A stretch of 25,201 nt of DNA from a virus (IMGVR_UViG_3300046005_000492:1-25201), one strand, 5' to 3'. Positions 1 to 4,910 are shown, numbered from the stretch's first letter. The notes: generated by a model from the letters alone, not told the origin. Numbers and translations: made by a program.

Positions 1-41
1 GTCGTAATGACCATTATACGAATGCTCCTTATTTGAAAATA

Positions 42-174
42 TGAAACCGAATGAAGGAATCGAACCTCCGCGTTGTTACATCGAGATGGCAGATTTTGAG
101 GCCTACTCAATCTTGCTCCTTTACTAGGTGAGAGCTAGCCATCGTGTACCGTTTTCCCATTAAACTAATCCGGC
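42..174 (-). tRNA. tRNA-like gene with ~57-nt insertion in the anticodon loop
   Basis: Read on the minus strand this has a 7-bp acceptor (GCCGGAT with ATTCGGT, two wobble pairs), TA at 8-9, a 4-bp D stem (GTTT/AAAC) with a GG-containing loop, and a good T arm (GGAGG-TTCGATT-CCTTC). The 3' tail is TCA rather than CCA. The anticodon stem (GTACA/TGTAA, 4 of 5 pairs) encloses a 64-nt loop instead of 7. The insert is itself folded: an outer GATGGC/GCCATC helix, a D-arm-like GCTCT..GGAGC hairpin and a TTGAG..CTCAA hairpin. Removing 57 nt after the first loop base would leave CTCTCGA (U33, anticodon CTC), but that is speculative. It could be an intron-bearing gene or a tRNA broken by a second tRNA-like insertion. 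Confidence 0.6.
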
Positions 175-184
175 ATTATGAAAG

Positions 185-260
<76 letters not shown>

Positions 261-275
261 ATGAAAATTTGAAAG

Positions 276-350
276 TGGTGCCTCCAGTAGGAATCGAACC
301 TACGTTAGTCGCTTAGAAGGCGAGAGTCCTATCCATTAAACGATAGAGGC
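276..350 (-). tRNA. tRNA-Arg(TCT)
   Basis: Acceptor GCCTCTA/TGGAGGC, anticodon loop CTTCTAA (TCT, reads AGA/AGG), T loop TTCGATT, discriminator A, encoded CCA and then CTTTC. AGA is a rare codon in many GC-rich hosts, a usual reason for phages to carry this tRNA. Confidence 0.95.
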
Positions 351-363
351 TTATGTTTGAAAG

Positions 364-440
364 TGGTTGCGGGTGGAGCGCTCGAATCTCCCAGATTGCA
401 GCTTATGAGACTGCCGACTAACCGTCTTGTCCTCCCCGCG
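364..440 (-). tRNA. Initiator-type tRNA-Met(CAT)
   Basis: Starts CGCGGGG and ends ACCCGCA + A + CCA, giving an unpaired C1/A72 at the top of the acceptor stem, the hallmark of bacterial formyl-methionine initiator tRNA. The anticodon loop is CTCATAA (CAT). The anticodon stem is GCAGT/GCTGC and lacks the three consecutive G-C pairs of typical initiators, so initiator function is likely but not proven. The T loop (TTCGAGC) is normal and CTTTC follows CCA. Confidence 0.82.
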
Positions 441-452
441 ATTGAATGAAAG

Positions 453-540
453 TGGAACTGCAGACGGGAGTCGAACCCGCACGAGATCTTGCGATCGGCC
501 AGAGTGAAATTCTGGGGGGCTACCATTACCCTACTGCAGC
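453..540 (-). tRNA. tRNA with anticodon TTC (Glu) and a long variable arm
   Basis: Acceptor GCTGCAG/CTGCAGT (G1-U72 wobble), D arm GGGT..GCCC, anticodon arm CCAGA-ATTTCAC-TCTGG (TTC), T arm GCGGG-TTCGACT-CCCGT, discriminator T, CCA. The variable region is 18 nt with a GATC-GCAA-GATC hairpin (GNRA tetraloop). Long variable arms normally occur only in Leu, Ser, Tyr and Sec tRNAs, so a TTC anticodon with this arm is unusual. A second, ordinary Glu(TTC) tRNA lies at 1219-1292. The amino acid it carries is uncertain. Confidence 0.75.
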
Positions 541-542
541 AT

Positions 543-626
543 TGGTGCGCGACGGGGGACTCGAACCCCCAAGCCTTGCGGCAACAGCTTCTAAAACTGC
601 CGTGTATACCATTCCACCAGCCGCGC
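543..626 (-). tRNA. tRNA-Leu(TAG)
   Basis: Class II tRNA: acceptor GCGCGGC/GTCGCGC, leucine-type D arm, anticodon loop TTTAGAA (TAG, reads CTA/CTG), long variable arm containing GCCGCAAGGC, T loop TTCGAGT, discriminator A and encoded CCA. Confidence 0.9.
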
Positions 627-642
627 ATATGTTAAAAGAAAA

Positions 643-718
643 TGGTCCGCGGGCCGGGAATCGAACCCGAATAGCTGCATTCACAGTGCAGGGCCTTAAC
701 CGATTAGGCTACCCTCGG
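643..718 (-). tRNA. tRNA-His(GTG), A73 and no G at -1
   Basis: Acceptor CCGAGGG/CCCGCGG (one A/G mismatch), anticodon arm CTGCA-CTGTGAA-TGCAG (GTG), T arm TCGGG-TTCGATT-CCCGG, discriminator A, CCA. The base before position 1 is T, so the usual G(-1):C73 identity pair of tRNA-His is absent. This matches the alphaproteobacterial form of tRNA-His, read by their divergent HisRS, and is the best host clue in the window. Confidence 0.9.
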
Positions 719-727
719 AAATAAAAT

Positions 728-802
728 TGGAGCTCACGGCCGGACTCGAACCGACATAGGACAGGGTTGCAATCTGCCGAGTAGCCATTCCCCCACGTGA
801 GC
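728..802 (-). tRNA. tRNA-Cys(GCA)
   Basis: Acceptor GCTCACG/CGTGAGC fully paired, anticodon loop TTGCAAC (GCA), T loop TTCGAGT, discriminator T (U73, the cysteine identity base), CCA. One mismatch is visible in the anticodon stem. The trailer is ATTTT instead of CTTTC. Confidence 0.9.
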
Positions 803-823
803 GTTGATGAATGATTTTGAAAG

Positions 824-898
824 TGGCTCCTGAACTTGGGATCGAACCAAGGACCTAGTGATTAACAGTCACCCGCTCTGCCGCTGAGCTACACAGGA
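824..898 (-). tRNA. tRNA-Asn(GTT)
   Basis: Acceptor TCCTGTG/TTCAGGA, D arm starting TAGCTC, anticodon arm GGTGA-CTGTTAA-TCACT (GTT), T loop TTCGATC, discriminator G as expected for Asn, encoded CCA, then CTTTC. A second GTT tRNA with a longer variable region lies at 1301-1389. Confidence 0.95.
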
Positions 899-905
899 TT
901 TGAAA

Positions 906-982
906 TGGTCGGGGCACTCAGGAATCGAACCGAGTTCTCAAGGTTAAGAGCCTAGTACATCAACCAGCAATGTTTTGCCCCG
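906..982 (-). tRNA. tRNA-Lys(CTT), slightly irregular
   Basis: Acceptor CGGGGCA/TGCCCCG fully paired, D stem ACAT/ATGT with GG in the loop, anticodon loop CTCTTAA (CTT, reads AAG), discriminator A, CCA. There is one T/T mismatch in the anticodon stem. The T arm (CTCGG..CTGAG) needs an 8-nt loop or a 6-bp stem. It is probably functional but degenerate compared with its neighbours. Confidence 0.75.
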
Positions 983-996
983 TCTGTTTCAGAAAG

Positions 997-1057
997 TGGT
1001 TGCACCCCTACATCAAGATCATGACTCTTGGTCCCGGCCGGGTATGCGCGGGGTGCG
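997..1057 (-). tRNA. Truncated tRNA-like element with CAT anticodon arm, no T arm
   Basis: It ends ACCA + CTTTC like the array's real tRNAs, and its ends pair (CGCACCC with GGGTGCA, C1/A72 unpaired as in an initiator). It has a perfect anticodon arm CAAGA-GTCATGA-TCTTG (CAT). Only 61 nt long: the D region is a GC-rich CCCGG/CCGGG palindrome, and only five bases separate the anticodon arm from the acceptor, leaving no room for a T arm. It is either a deletion remnant or a minimal tRNA-like RNA. Confidence 0.5.
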
Positions 1058-1058
1058 G

Positions 1059-1133
1059 ATTGCGTAGCGAGCTTCAATGTCTCGCATCTCCCGATTCATG
1101 GTCGGGCATCTTTATGATTTAGACGATACGTAA
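1059..1133 (-). tRNA. Non-canonical tRNA-like gene (anticodon loop CCATGAA)
   Basis: The spacing of a full cloverleaf is kept: acceptor TTACGTA/TACGCAA (6 of 7), two linker bases, D stem GTCT/AGAT, one base, anticodon stem CCCGA/TCGGG with 7-nt loop CCATGAA, 4-nt variable region AGAT, T stem GCGAG/CTCGC, discriminator T. The D loop (AAATCATAA) lacks GG and the 9-nt T loop (ACATTGAAG) lacks TTCRA, so the usual D/T-loop contact cannot form. Position 33 is C, not T. It fits flush between the tRNA-Ile and the element at 997-1057. It may be decayed or a divergent tRNA. Confidence 0.45.
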
Positions 1134-1135
1134 AA

Positions 1136-1210
1136 TGGTTGGACTGGAGAATTTCGAAATCTCGACCTACCGCTTATCGGGCGGGTGCTCTGCCTCTGAG
1201 CTACAATCCA
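1136..1210 (-). tRNA. tRNA-Ile(GAT)
   Basis: Acceptor TGGATTG/CAGTCCA, D arm starting TAGCTC, anticodon loop CCGATAA (GAT), T loop TTCGAAA, discriminator A, CCA. Position 33 is C where nearly all tRNAs have T, and one anticodon-stem pair is mismatched. Confidence 0.85.
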
Positions 1211-1218
1211 TTTGAAAG

Positions 1219-1292
1219 TGGTACTGCTACGGAGAGTTGAACTCCGATTTGCTGATTGAAAGTCAGGCGTCCTACCCTTAGACGATAGCAGC
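1219..1292 (-). tRNA. tRNA-Glu(TTC)
   Basis: Acceptor GCTGCTA/TAGCAGT (G1-U72), D stem GTCT/GGAC, anticodon loop CTTTCAA (TTC), short variable region, T loop TTCAACT, discriminator A, CCA, CTTTC. This is the ordinary-shaped counterpart of the long-arm TTC tRNA at 453-540. Confidence 0.9.
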
Positions 1293-1300
1293 ATTGAAAG

Positions 1301-1389
1301 TGGGTCTCCTGGTAGGGCTCGAACCTACATTTACCTTTTAAGGGCCTGCTGATTAACAATCAACCGCTCTGCCATTGAGCTACAAGAGA
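1301..1389 (-). tRNA. tRNA with anticodon GTT (Asn) and a long variable arm
   Basis: Acceptor TCTCTTG/CAGGAGA, D arm starting TAGCTC, anticodon arm GTTGA-TTGTTAA-TCAGC (GTT), T arm GTAGG-TTCGAGC-CCTAC, discriminator C, CCA, CTTTC. The variable region is about 19 nt and holds a CCTT-AA-AAGG hairpin, not expected for Asn. The other Asn tRNA (824-898) has a normal variable region and G73. The different discriminator makes its amino-acid identity doubtful. Confidence 0.7.
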
Positions 1390-1399
1390 ATTTAGAAAG

Positions 1400-1485
1400 T
1401 GGTGCGTGCGGTGGGACTCGAACCCACGTGCCGTTTAAGGGGAAGGTTTACAATCTTCCGTCTTCGCCGCTAGATCAACACACGC
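1400..1485 (-). tRNA. tRNA-Tyr(GTA)
   Basis: Class II tRNA: acceptor GCGTGTG/CGCACGC, anticodon loop TTGTAAA (GTA), extended variable arm as expected for bacterial Tyr, T arm GTGGG-TTCGAGT-CCCAC, discriminator A, CCA, CTTTC. Confidence 0.87.
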
Positions 1486-1497
1486 ATATGAAAGGGT

Positions 1498-1580
1498 TTC
1501 TCGACTGCCGAATCGAACGGCTTTTCGTAAAAGCTTTACTTATGAACCATCGCTTGGTCATGACTACAAGCTCGTCGTGA
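1498..1580 (-). tRNA. Degenerate class II tRNA-like gene (CAT loop)
   Basis: Acceptor TCACGAC/GTCGAGA (one A/A mismatch), D stem GCTT/AAGC with a 12-nt loop, a 17-nt anticodon segment with loop TTCATAA (CAT) but a stem that barely pairs, a 6-bp variable hairpin (GCTTTT-ACG-AAAAGC), and a clear T arm GCCG-TTCGATT-CGGC. The end is A-ACC-CTTTC, so no encoded CCA. It lies directly between tRNA-Tyr and tRNA-Pro. It is probably a decaying tRNA. Confidence 0.4.
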
Positions 1581-1583
1581 AAG

Positions 1584-1660
1584 TGGTCGGGATAGCCGGA
1601 TTCGAACCGACGGCATCTGCGTCCCAAACGCAGCGCTCTACCAAGCTGAGCTACATCCCG
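1584..1660 (-). tRNA. tRNA-Pro(TGG)
   Basis: Acceptor CGGGATG/TATCCCG, D arm starting TAGCTC, anticodon arm CTGCG-TTTGGGA-CGCAG (TGG), T loop TTCGAAT, discriminator A, CCA, CTTTC. Confidence 0.95.
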
Positions 1661-1669
1661 TTATGAAAA

Positions 1670-1761
1670 TGAACATGATCACGTGCTTACCGTTACACTA
1701 ACAAGTCCGCGAGTTACGCATAGTGGACAGGCGCGGAATTAGTCACCGCTCTTTAATCATA
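1670..1761 (-). tRNA. Possible non-canonical tRNA-like gene
   Basis: It fills the gap between tRNA-Pro and the next tRNA-like gene and ends T-TCA-TTTTC, the same tail as the genes at 42 and 1770. Its ends pair over 7 bp with two wobbles (TATGATT/GATCATG). A D-like arm GCGG-N9-CCGC and a GTCC..GGAC stem with a 16-nt loop follow. A GTG..CAC hairpin sits in the T-arm position, but there is no TTCRA loop. The anticodon cannot be assigned. It may be only a remnant. Confidence 0.3.
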
Positions 1762-1769
1762 TCTGAAAA

Positions 1770-1864
1770 TGAAAGGCTGAGAGGGAATCGAACCCTCGAA
1801 GAAATCGGTTTGATCGGAACCGATGCCATACCACTTGGCTTTGTGAATTTGTTTCCACCAACCT
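1770..1864 (-). tRNA. tRNA-like gene with insertion between acceptor and D arm
   Basis: The T arm is perfect (GAGGG-TTCGATT-CCCTC) and the D arm (GCC-AAGTGGTAT-GGC) is textbook. The acceptor pairs only if the 5' strand AGGTTGG is taken (with TCAGCCT, two wobbles), which leaves 18 nt instead of 2 between acceptor and D stem. The anticodon helix ATCGGTT/AACCGAT is 7 bp with loop CCGATCA, giving GAT with C33. The tail is T-TCA, with no CCA. Its function is uncertain. Confidence 0.45.
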
Positions 1865-2055
1865 ATTGAAAGCGCGGCATGTTTAACTTATTTTGATGAG
1901 CACATACCAGATTCGGTTTCCTTACTATGCCAGTCTTAGTGACATCCTGGGGTCTTCCTATCATCAAAAATGGCTGCACGAACCCAGCTGTGCAATTATG
2001 ATTAGCTTGTCTCTTCGAGCTGCAGACTCTTACGACAGGGCGGTCACCTTAAAGT

Positions 2056-2126
2056 GTTGGCGGCCGGAGCGATTCCGGATCTCCAGGTTGGAAACCTGAT
2101 GTCGTTAGAATTTAGACCAACGCCAA
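2056..2126 (-). tRNA. Non-canonical tRNA-Gly(TCC)-like gene
   Basis: Cloverleaf spacing is intact: acceptor TTGGCGT/CCGCCAA (6 of 7), 2-nt linker, D stem GTC/GAC, one base, perfect anticodon arm TCAGG-TTTCCAA-CCTGG (TCC), 4-nt variable region, T stem CCGGA/TCCGG. The D loop lacks GG and the T loop is only ATCGC, with no TTCRA. The tail reads ACA/ACTTT-like rather than CCA. By anticodon it would read GGA/GGG, but standard T-loop structure is missing. Confidence 0.45.
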
Positions 2127-2430
2127 AGTGTTTGAGATCAGTTACTCGCCGCGGGTTGTTAGCCAGCACTTTCGTGATCTCGGAAAGAAACCGAGGGGAT
2201 TAGTGGAACTCTACTCCTGAAGGAGCGGCTCTAACTGAACACATGTTCCCCTCAGTTGGTTTTGTTTTCGATTGTCAAAGAACGGATTCAACGAAGCATA
2301 TTCACTTCGAGGGAGGAAGAATAACCGAGCAGTTTTGCAACTCGCTCAATCAATCGCCTCAGCAAATTCTATCAAAGTTTCTCGCACTTGTAAATAACTT
2401 TGTGCTACAAATGAATTTTATTTTTCTCGG

Positions 2431-2460
2431 GTCAACTGGGATTCGCCCGCTAGCGTTGAC
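2431..2460 (-). other. Hairpin GTCAAC/GTTGAC
   Basis: A 6-bp outer stem with an inner GGG/CCC stem and a CGAAT loop on the minus strand. Its arm at 2455-2460 overlaps the arm of the neighbouring CUUCGG hairpin, so the two folds exclude each other. Confidence 0.4.
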
Positions 2461-2483
2461 TCAGGCCGAAGCGCTGTGAGTCA
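2457..2483 (-). other. CUUCGG hairpin
   Basis: On the minus-strand RNA, TGACTCA pairs with TGAGTCA (7 bp) and the tip contains C(UUCG)G. CUUCGG hairpins are known as stable structures in T4 intercistronic RNA. There is no downstream U tract, so RNA stabilisation or processing is more likely than intrinsic termination. Confidence 0.5.
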
Positions 2484-2647
2484 GTTTCGCGTTCCCTTAG
2501 GCTCTTTTCAGACCGGATGAGAAAACTTTGACAGAGGAGTGTAATGAACAGATACGATCCAAGCCTTGCTTGAAAAGGAAACGATTGAGATTGTGGCAAC
2601 ACCAATCGTTACAGAAATATTGTATCAGGTTTGTGTTAGGTTGTAAA

Positions 2648-2685
2648 CTTGAAATGCATGCTTTGTTAGGAGCATGCATTTCAAG
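2648..2685. other. Perfect 15-bp inverted repeat with 8-nt loop
   Basis: 2648-2662 is the exact reverse complement of 2671-2685, with loop 2663-2670. Each arm contains the palindrome ATGCAT. No T run follows on either strand. It could be an RNA processing hairpin, a terminator without U tract, or a protein-binding site. Confidence 0.7.
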
Positions 2686-2711
2686 ACCGAAGAAGAGAGG
2701 TTAGAAATGCA

Positions 2712-2801
2712 TCATCCAGAAAATGTTAGTCTGAAATTCACCCAAGCACGTAGAATCGCTTGCGGCGAATCTGATGGCTTATATGAATGTTCGTGTTTCA
2801 T
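2712..2801 (-). CDS. Possible 29-residue peptide below a late promoter
   Basis: An ATG at 2801 lies 10 nt below the TATAAATA box at 2812-2819 and opens a 29-codon frame beginning MKHEHSYKP and ending at TGA. The position is what supports it. There is no Shine-Dalgarno sequence, and nothing in the product is recognisable. It may be a chance frame in the leader of the non-coding region. Confidence 0.25.
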   Translation of the reverse strand: MKHEHSYKPSDSPQAILRAWVNFRLTFSG

Positions 2802-2811
2802 CTTGTGAATT

Positions 2812-2819
2812 TATTTATA
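2812..2819 (-). promoter_or_regulatory. T4-type late promoter octamer TATAAATA
   Basis: Exact match to the T4 late consensus on the minus strand. It faces the hairpin-rich stretch and the tRNA array, and may give the array's primary transcript. In T4 the octamer ends about position -6, which would put the RNA start near 2806. Confidence 0.6.
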
Positions 2820-2847
2820 CAGAGAGAGTACTTAAGAGGAGATTATT

Positions 2848-3057
2848 TCAACTTTTTTCACCAAGAATTTTCCAGGTGTTGCCGTCGCCGTCAGATATGA
2901 AGTAGCCGCCGACACCTTTCGAGATCTTGAACTTGGTAAGAGGAACAGGATCGGTTACATTTCGGACGAGCTCCATAACAGCCGCGAACTTCTTGTCGTT
3001 TGCAGATGCTTCAGCTAGGATCGTTTTGGCCGCTTCTGTTAAATGGGTTCTTGCCAT
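2848..3057 (-). CDS. Hypothetical 69-residue protein
   Basis: Not recognised. Predicted mixed helix/strand: an Ala/Glu-rich helix at 5-30 and a C-terminal segment GVGGYFISDGDGNTWKILG that looks like a small beta unit (54-67). ATG at 3057 follows the upstream gene's TAA by one base (TAACATG), so it is probably translated by re-initiation. It is the last gene before the TATAAATA box and the non-coding region. Confidence 0.72.
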   Translation of the reverse strand: MARTHLTEAAKTILAEASANDKKFAAVMELVRNVTDPVPLTKFKISKGVGGYFISDGDGNTWKILGEKS

Positions 3058-3058
3058 G

Positions 3059-4048
3059 TTACATTACTTTCTTTGGAGCCTTCTTAGCCATAGGAGCGGA
3101 TGTTCCCAATTGAGACTTGGAAAGGTCGCCTTCCATACCAAAGTTGCGAACAACCCACATGATCGTTGGGCGAGTGTATCCAGCTTGGTCAAGAATCGAA
3201 TACATCTCCGAGCCTGTGATGTCAGGAGATTCACCTGAGTCAATCACTTGACCGATGTAACCCTCGGCGTGCTGAGGATCGTTAAGACGCGATGCAGGAG
3301 GATCTTTAGGCCAGCTCTTCTTCTTGCCAGTTCCCCAGCCAGAAGGATCCTTTGGAACTTTAACAGGCTTCATCTTGGAGCCGTTATTCAATGAAGGCGA
3401 AAAGATGTTCTTGATTATGTCCGACGTCATCTGAATGCCGTACTCTTTCGAGGTGATCAGATGCTTTGTGACGCGATCAAGATTCCAGCCGATTCGCTTG
3501 AGTGACGCAATGTCGTTAATCAGTTTAGCTGAGTTTTCTTCGGTAAGAACGGCTTCAGTCACACCCTTATTCATGATGTTATCCGCGAAGTGATTTGCTG
3601 AAGCAGACTTGAGATTAGCTTTGTCGGTTGCTGCGATACGGTCAGCTCCCTTTAAGGTGAGACCATACGCGACCATCTTCTTCGTGCGAACATCATACGT
3701 GACGTAGTAATCTCCGCGAAGGCGTTCCTTTTCAGGAGCAAGTTCCCACTTGACGCCGTTCGTCATCTTGACCGCTTCAGTTAAACCTTCGACAGCGGAT
3801 CGTGTTGGGGTAATGTCATGTTCTTCGACAGACTCGTTCTTCTTGTATTCAGCAACAAATGCATTGAACAACGAAGTGTTTCTCGCGATCTTGGTCATGA
3901 TGTCGAGTAACAGACCTGCGACAACGTCGCCTTTGTTCATCTTGTCGCGGACCGTGTTGATCTCGCCATAAGATGCGTGCATAGACAACATCACCTTTGT
4001 TACAGCAGCTGCGTCAGCTGCACTAAGTTCTTCGTTGATGTTAGGCAT
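3059..4048 (-). CDS. Hypothetical protein, 329 residues
   Basis: Not recognised. Visible: an N-terminal helical part (residues 5-75, with NKGDVVAGLLLDIM), a central part reading RGDYYVTYDVRTKKMVAYGL (110-130) that looks like strands around a turn, and a Lys/Pro-rich linker near 225-250 (KPVKVPKDPSGWGTGKKKSWPKDPP). A helical C-terminal part follows, ending in a basic MAKKAPKKVM tail. No signal peptide or membrane segment. Start ATG at 4048 overlaps the previous stop as TAATG, indicating translational coupling with the small gene above it; both have charged, helical, structural-like composition. Confidence 0.9.
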   Translation of the reverse strand: MPNINEELSAADAAAVTKVMLSMHASYGEINTVRDKMNKGDVVAGLLLDIMTKIARNTSLFNAFVAEYKKNESVEEHDITPTRSAVEGLTEAVKMTNGVKWELAPEKERLRGDYYVTYDVRTKKMVAYGLTLKGADRIAATDKANLKSASANHFADNIMNKGVTEAVLTEENSAKLINDIASLKRIGWNLDRVTKHLITSKEYGIQMTSDIIKNIFSPSLNNGSKMKPVKVPKDPSGWGTGKKKSWPKDPPASRLNDPQHAEGYIGQVIDSGESPDITGSEMYSILDQAGYTRPTIMWVVRNFGMEGDLSKSQLGTSAPMAKKAPKKVM

Positions 4049-4296
4049 TACTTGAGTTTTCCTTTGAGGTAAGATAGAATCTCAGCCTTGGCTGGAGCAA
4101 TGTCTTCATGCTCAGTCATAGGTCCCTTCTTCCACTTTGTCCACGCAGCGACAATCTTGTCAATGCCGGAATCAAAGTCAGGGCCCATTGACTCAATATA
4201 GTCCTCTCGGAGAACGTCAGCCACAGGCTTAACTGCGGTTGATTCGGAGAGCACTGCTCGAATAGCAACGGCAAGATTTGGTTTCTTAGTGTCCAT
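4048..4296 (-). CDS. Hypothetical protein, 82 residues
   Basis: Not recognised; begins MDTKKPNLAVAIRAVLSE and ends in a lysine-rich helix. I chose ATG 4296 over an upstream ATG at 4329 because a perfect TATAAATA box ends five bases before 4296, and the longer frame would run through the promoter and into the HNH gene. With T4 late geometry the mRNA would begin at this ATG. The stop overlaps the next start (TAATG). The composition (AVRxVLxE, EHEDIAPAKAE) resembles short segments in the neighbouring 329-residue protein (EEHDITPTRSA), a possible sign of common origin. Confidence 0.8.
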   Translation of the reverse strand: MDTKKPNLAVAIRAVLSESTAVKPVADVLREDYIESMGPDFDSGIDKIVAAWTKWKKGPMTEHEDIAPAKAEILSYLKGKLK

Positions 4297-4301
4297 ACTT
4301 C

Positions 4302-4309
4302 TATTTATA
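4302..4309 (-). promoter_or_regulatory. T4-type late promoter TATAAATA, 5 nt from start codon
   Basis: Perfect octamer on the minus strand, followed by GAAGT and then the ATG at 4296. If the RNA starts six bases after the octamer, as in T4, the transcript is leaderless. Confidence 0.75.
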
Positions 4310-4898
4310 CCTTCATGAAGCTTTCCCATTCAGGGCGCATCGTCAAACGGTCTGCGGCAACAATGAACTCCACGGTGTCCAGGATCTTAGGCTTTACCTC
4401 CGATCCCTTAATGTCGTAGAACGGAAACTTCGAAGCCTTCTTGTTGTTGCACTTCTTACAAGCGAGAACGATGTTCTGGTCATAGTCAGCGCCACCCTTC
4501 GACTTAGGGAGCAAGTGGTCCTTAGTTGCTAAACTGAACTTGATGTCCTTGTGACAGTATTGACATACACCGCCGTAGAGGTTGAAGATTTGACGCAGGC
4601 TCGACACGCGAGTGTGTTGCTTCTTCATTTCCTTGAAGTTGCCAAAGTAGCCTGGGATCACGACGATCGTAGGCACAGGATATTCCGTCTTGGTCGTTCG
4701 CAACGACGGTGTGTCGTCGGCAAAGTCGGCACGCTCATTCCATGTTTTCCAATCATAGATATTGCCCTCGGCATCAACACCACGGACTGTCCCACCTATC
4801 AAGGTGCGGATCGCGGAGCGGGCATTGAAGAATCCAATTGCTTGGAATGATGCCGTGAGGACTAGAGTCGTCTTCTTGTTTGGTTTTACAGGTGTCAT
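4305..4898 (-). CDS. HNH endonuclease
   Basis: A 197-residue HNH family nuclease. The N-terminal domain (TLVLTASFQAIGFFNARSAI, 11-30) matches the conserved VLNxSY..L...S-type start of bacterial and phage HNH proteins. The catalytic domain has zinc-binding C112/C115 and C147/C150, the DH pair (D127-H128) in KDHLLPKSKGG, and N142 and N151. The likely role is DNA cleavage, possibly as a free-standing homing endonuclease. ATG 4898 is used because the upstream alternative would run into the tRNA-Leu(TAA) gene, which ends only 13 bases away. Its 3' end overlaps the TATAAATA box of the next gene. Confidence 0.93.
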   Translation of the reverse strand: MTPVKPNKKTTLVLTASFQAIGFFNARSAIRTLIGGTVRGVDAEGNIYDWKTWNERADFADDTPSLRTTKTEYPVPTIVVIPGYFGNFKEMKKQHTRVSSLRQIFNLYGGVCQYCHKDIKFSLATKDHLLPKSKGGADYDQNIVLACKKCNNKKASKFPFYDIKGSEVKPKILDTVEFIVAADRLTMRPEWESFMKV

Positions 4899-4910
4899 GA
4901 TAAAGTAAAG

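Larger units (their letters stand above)
2127..2711. other. Non-coding, hairpin-rich stretch
   Basis: No convincing gene in about 580 bases. The left end has further tRNA-like debris: complementary 7-mers at 2134-2140/2175-2181 and 2193-2199/2247-2253, the latter enclosing a CTCC..GGAG hairpin and a GTTCAGTTAGAGC D-arm-like string. The middle and right parts carry the hairpins listed separately at 2431-2483 and 2648-2685. Short frames of 60-78 codons occur on both strands but have no start signals or protein-like composition. The TATAAATA box at 2812 points into this stretch, so it is probably transcribed as leader or precursor RNA for the tRNA array. Confidence 0.5.

Noticed and set aside
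1060-1133. Plus-strand tRNA with CAT anticodon (loop TTCATGG)
   Set aside because: The reverse reading also folds, but linker lengths (no bases before the D stem, two between T arm and acceptor) are wrong; the minus-strand fold has correct spacing.
2243-2479. 78-codon plus-strand frame
   Set aside because: Opposite to all other genes, no ribosome site, and its end runs through the hairpins of the non-coding stretch.
2497-2679. 60-codon minus-strand frame
   Set aside because: Its start lies inside the 15-bp inverted repeat, the composition is Cys/Asn-rich and unlike the neighbours, and no start signal is seen.
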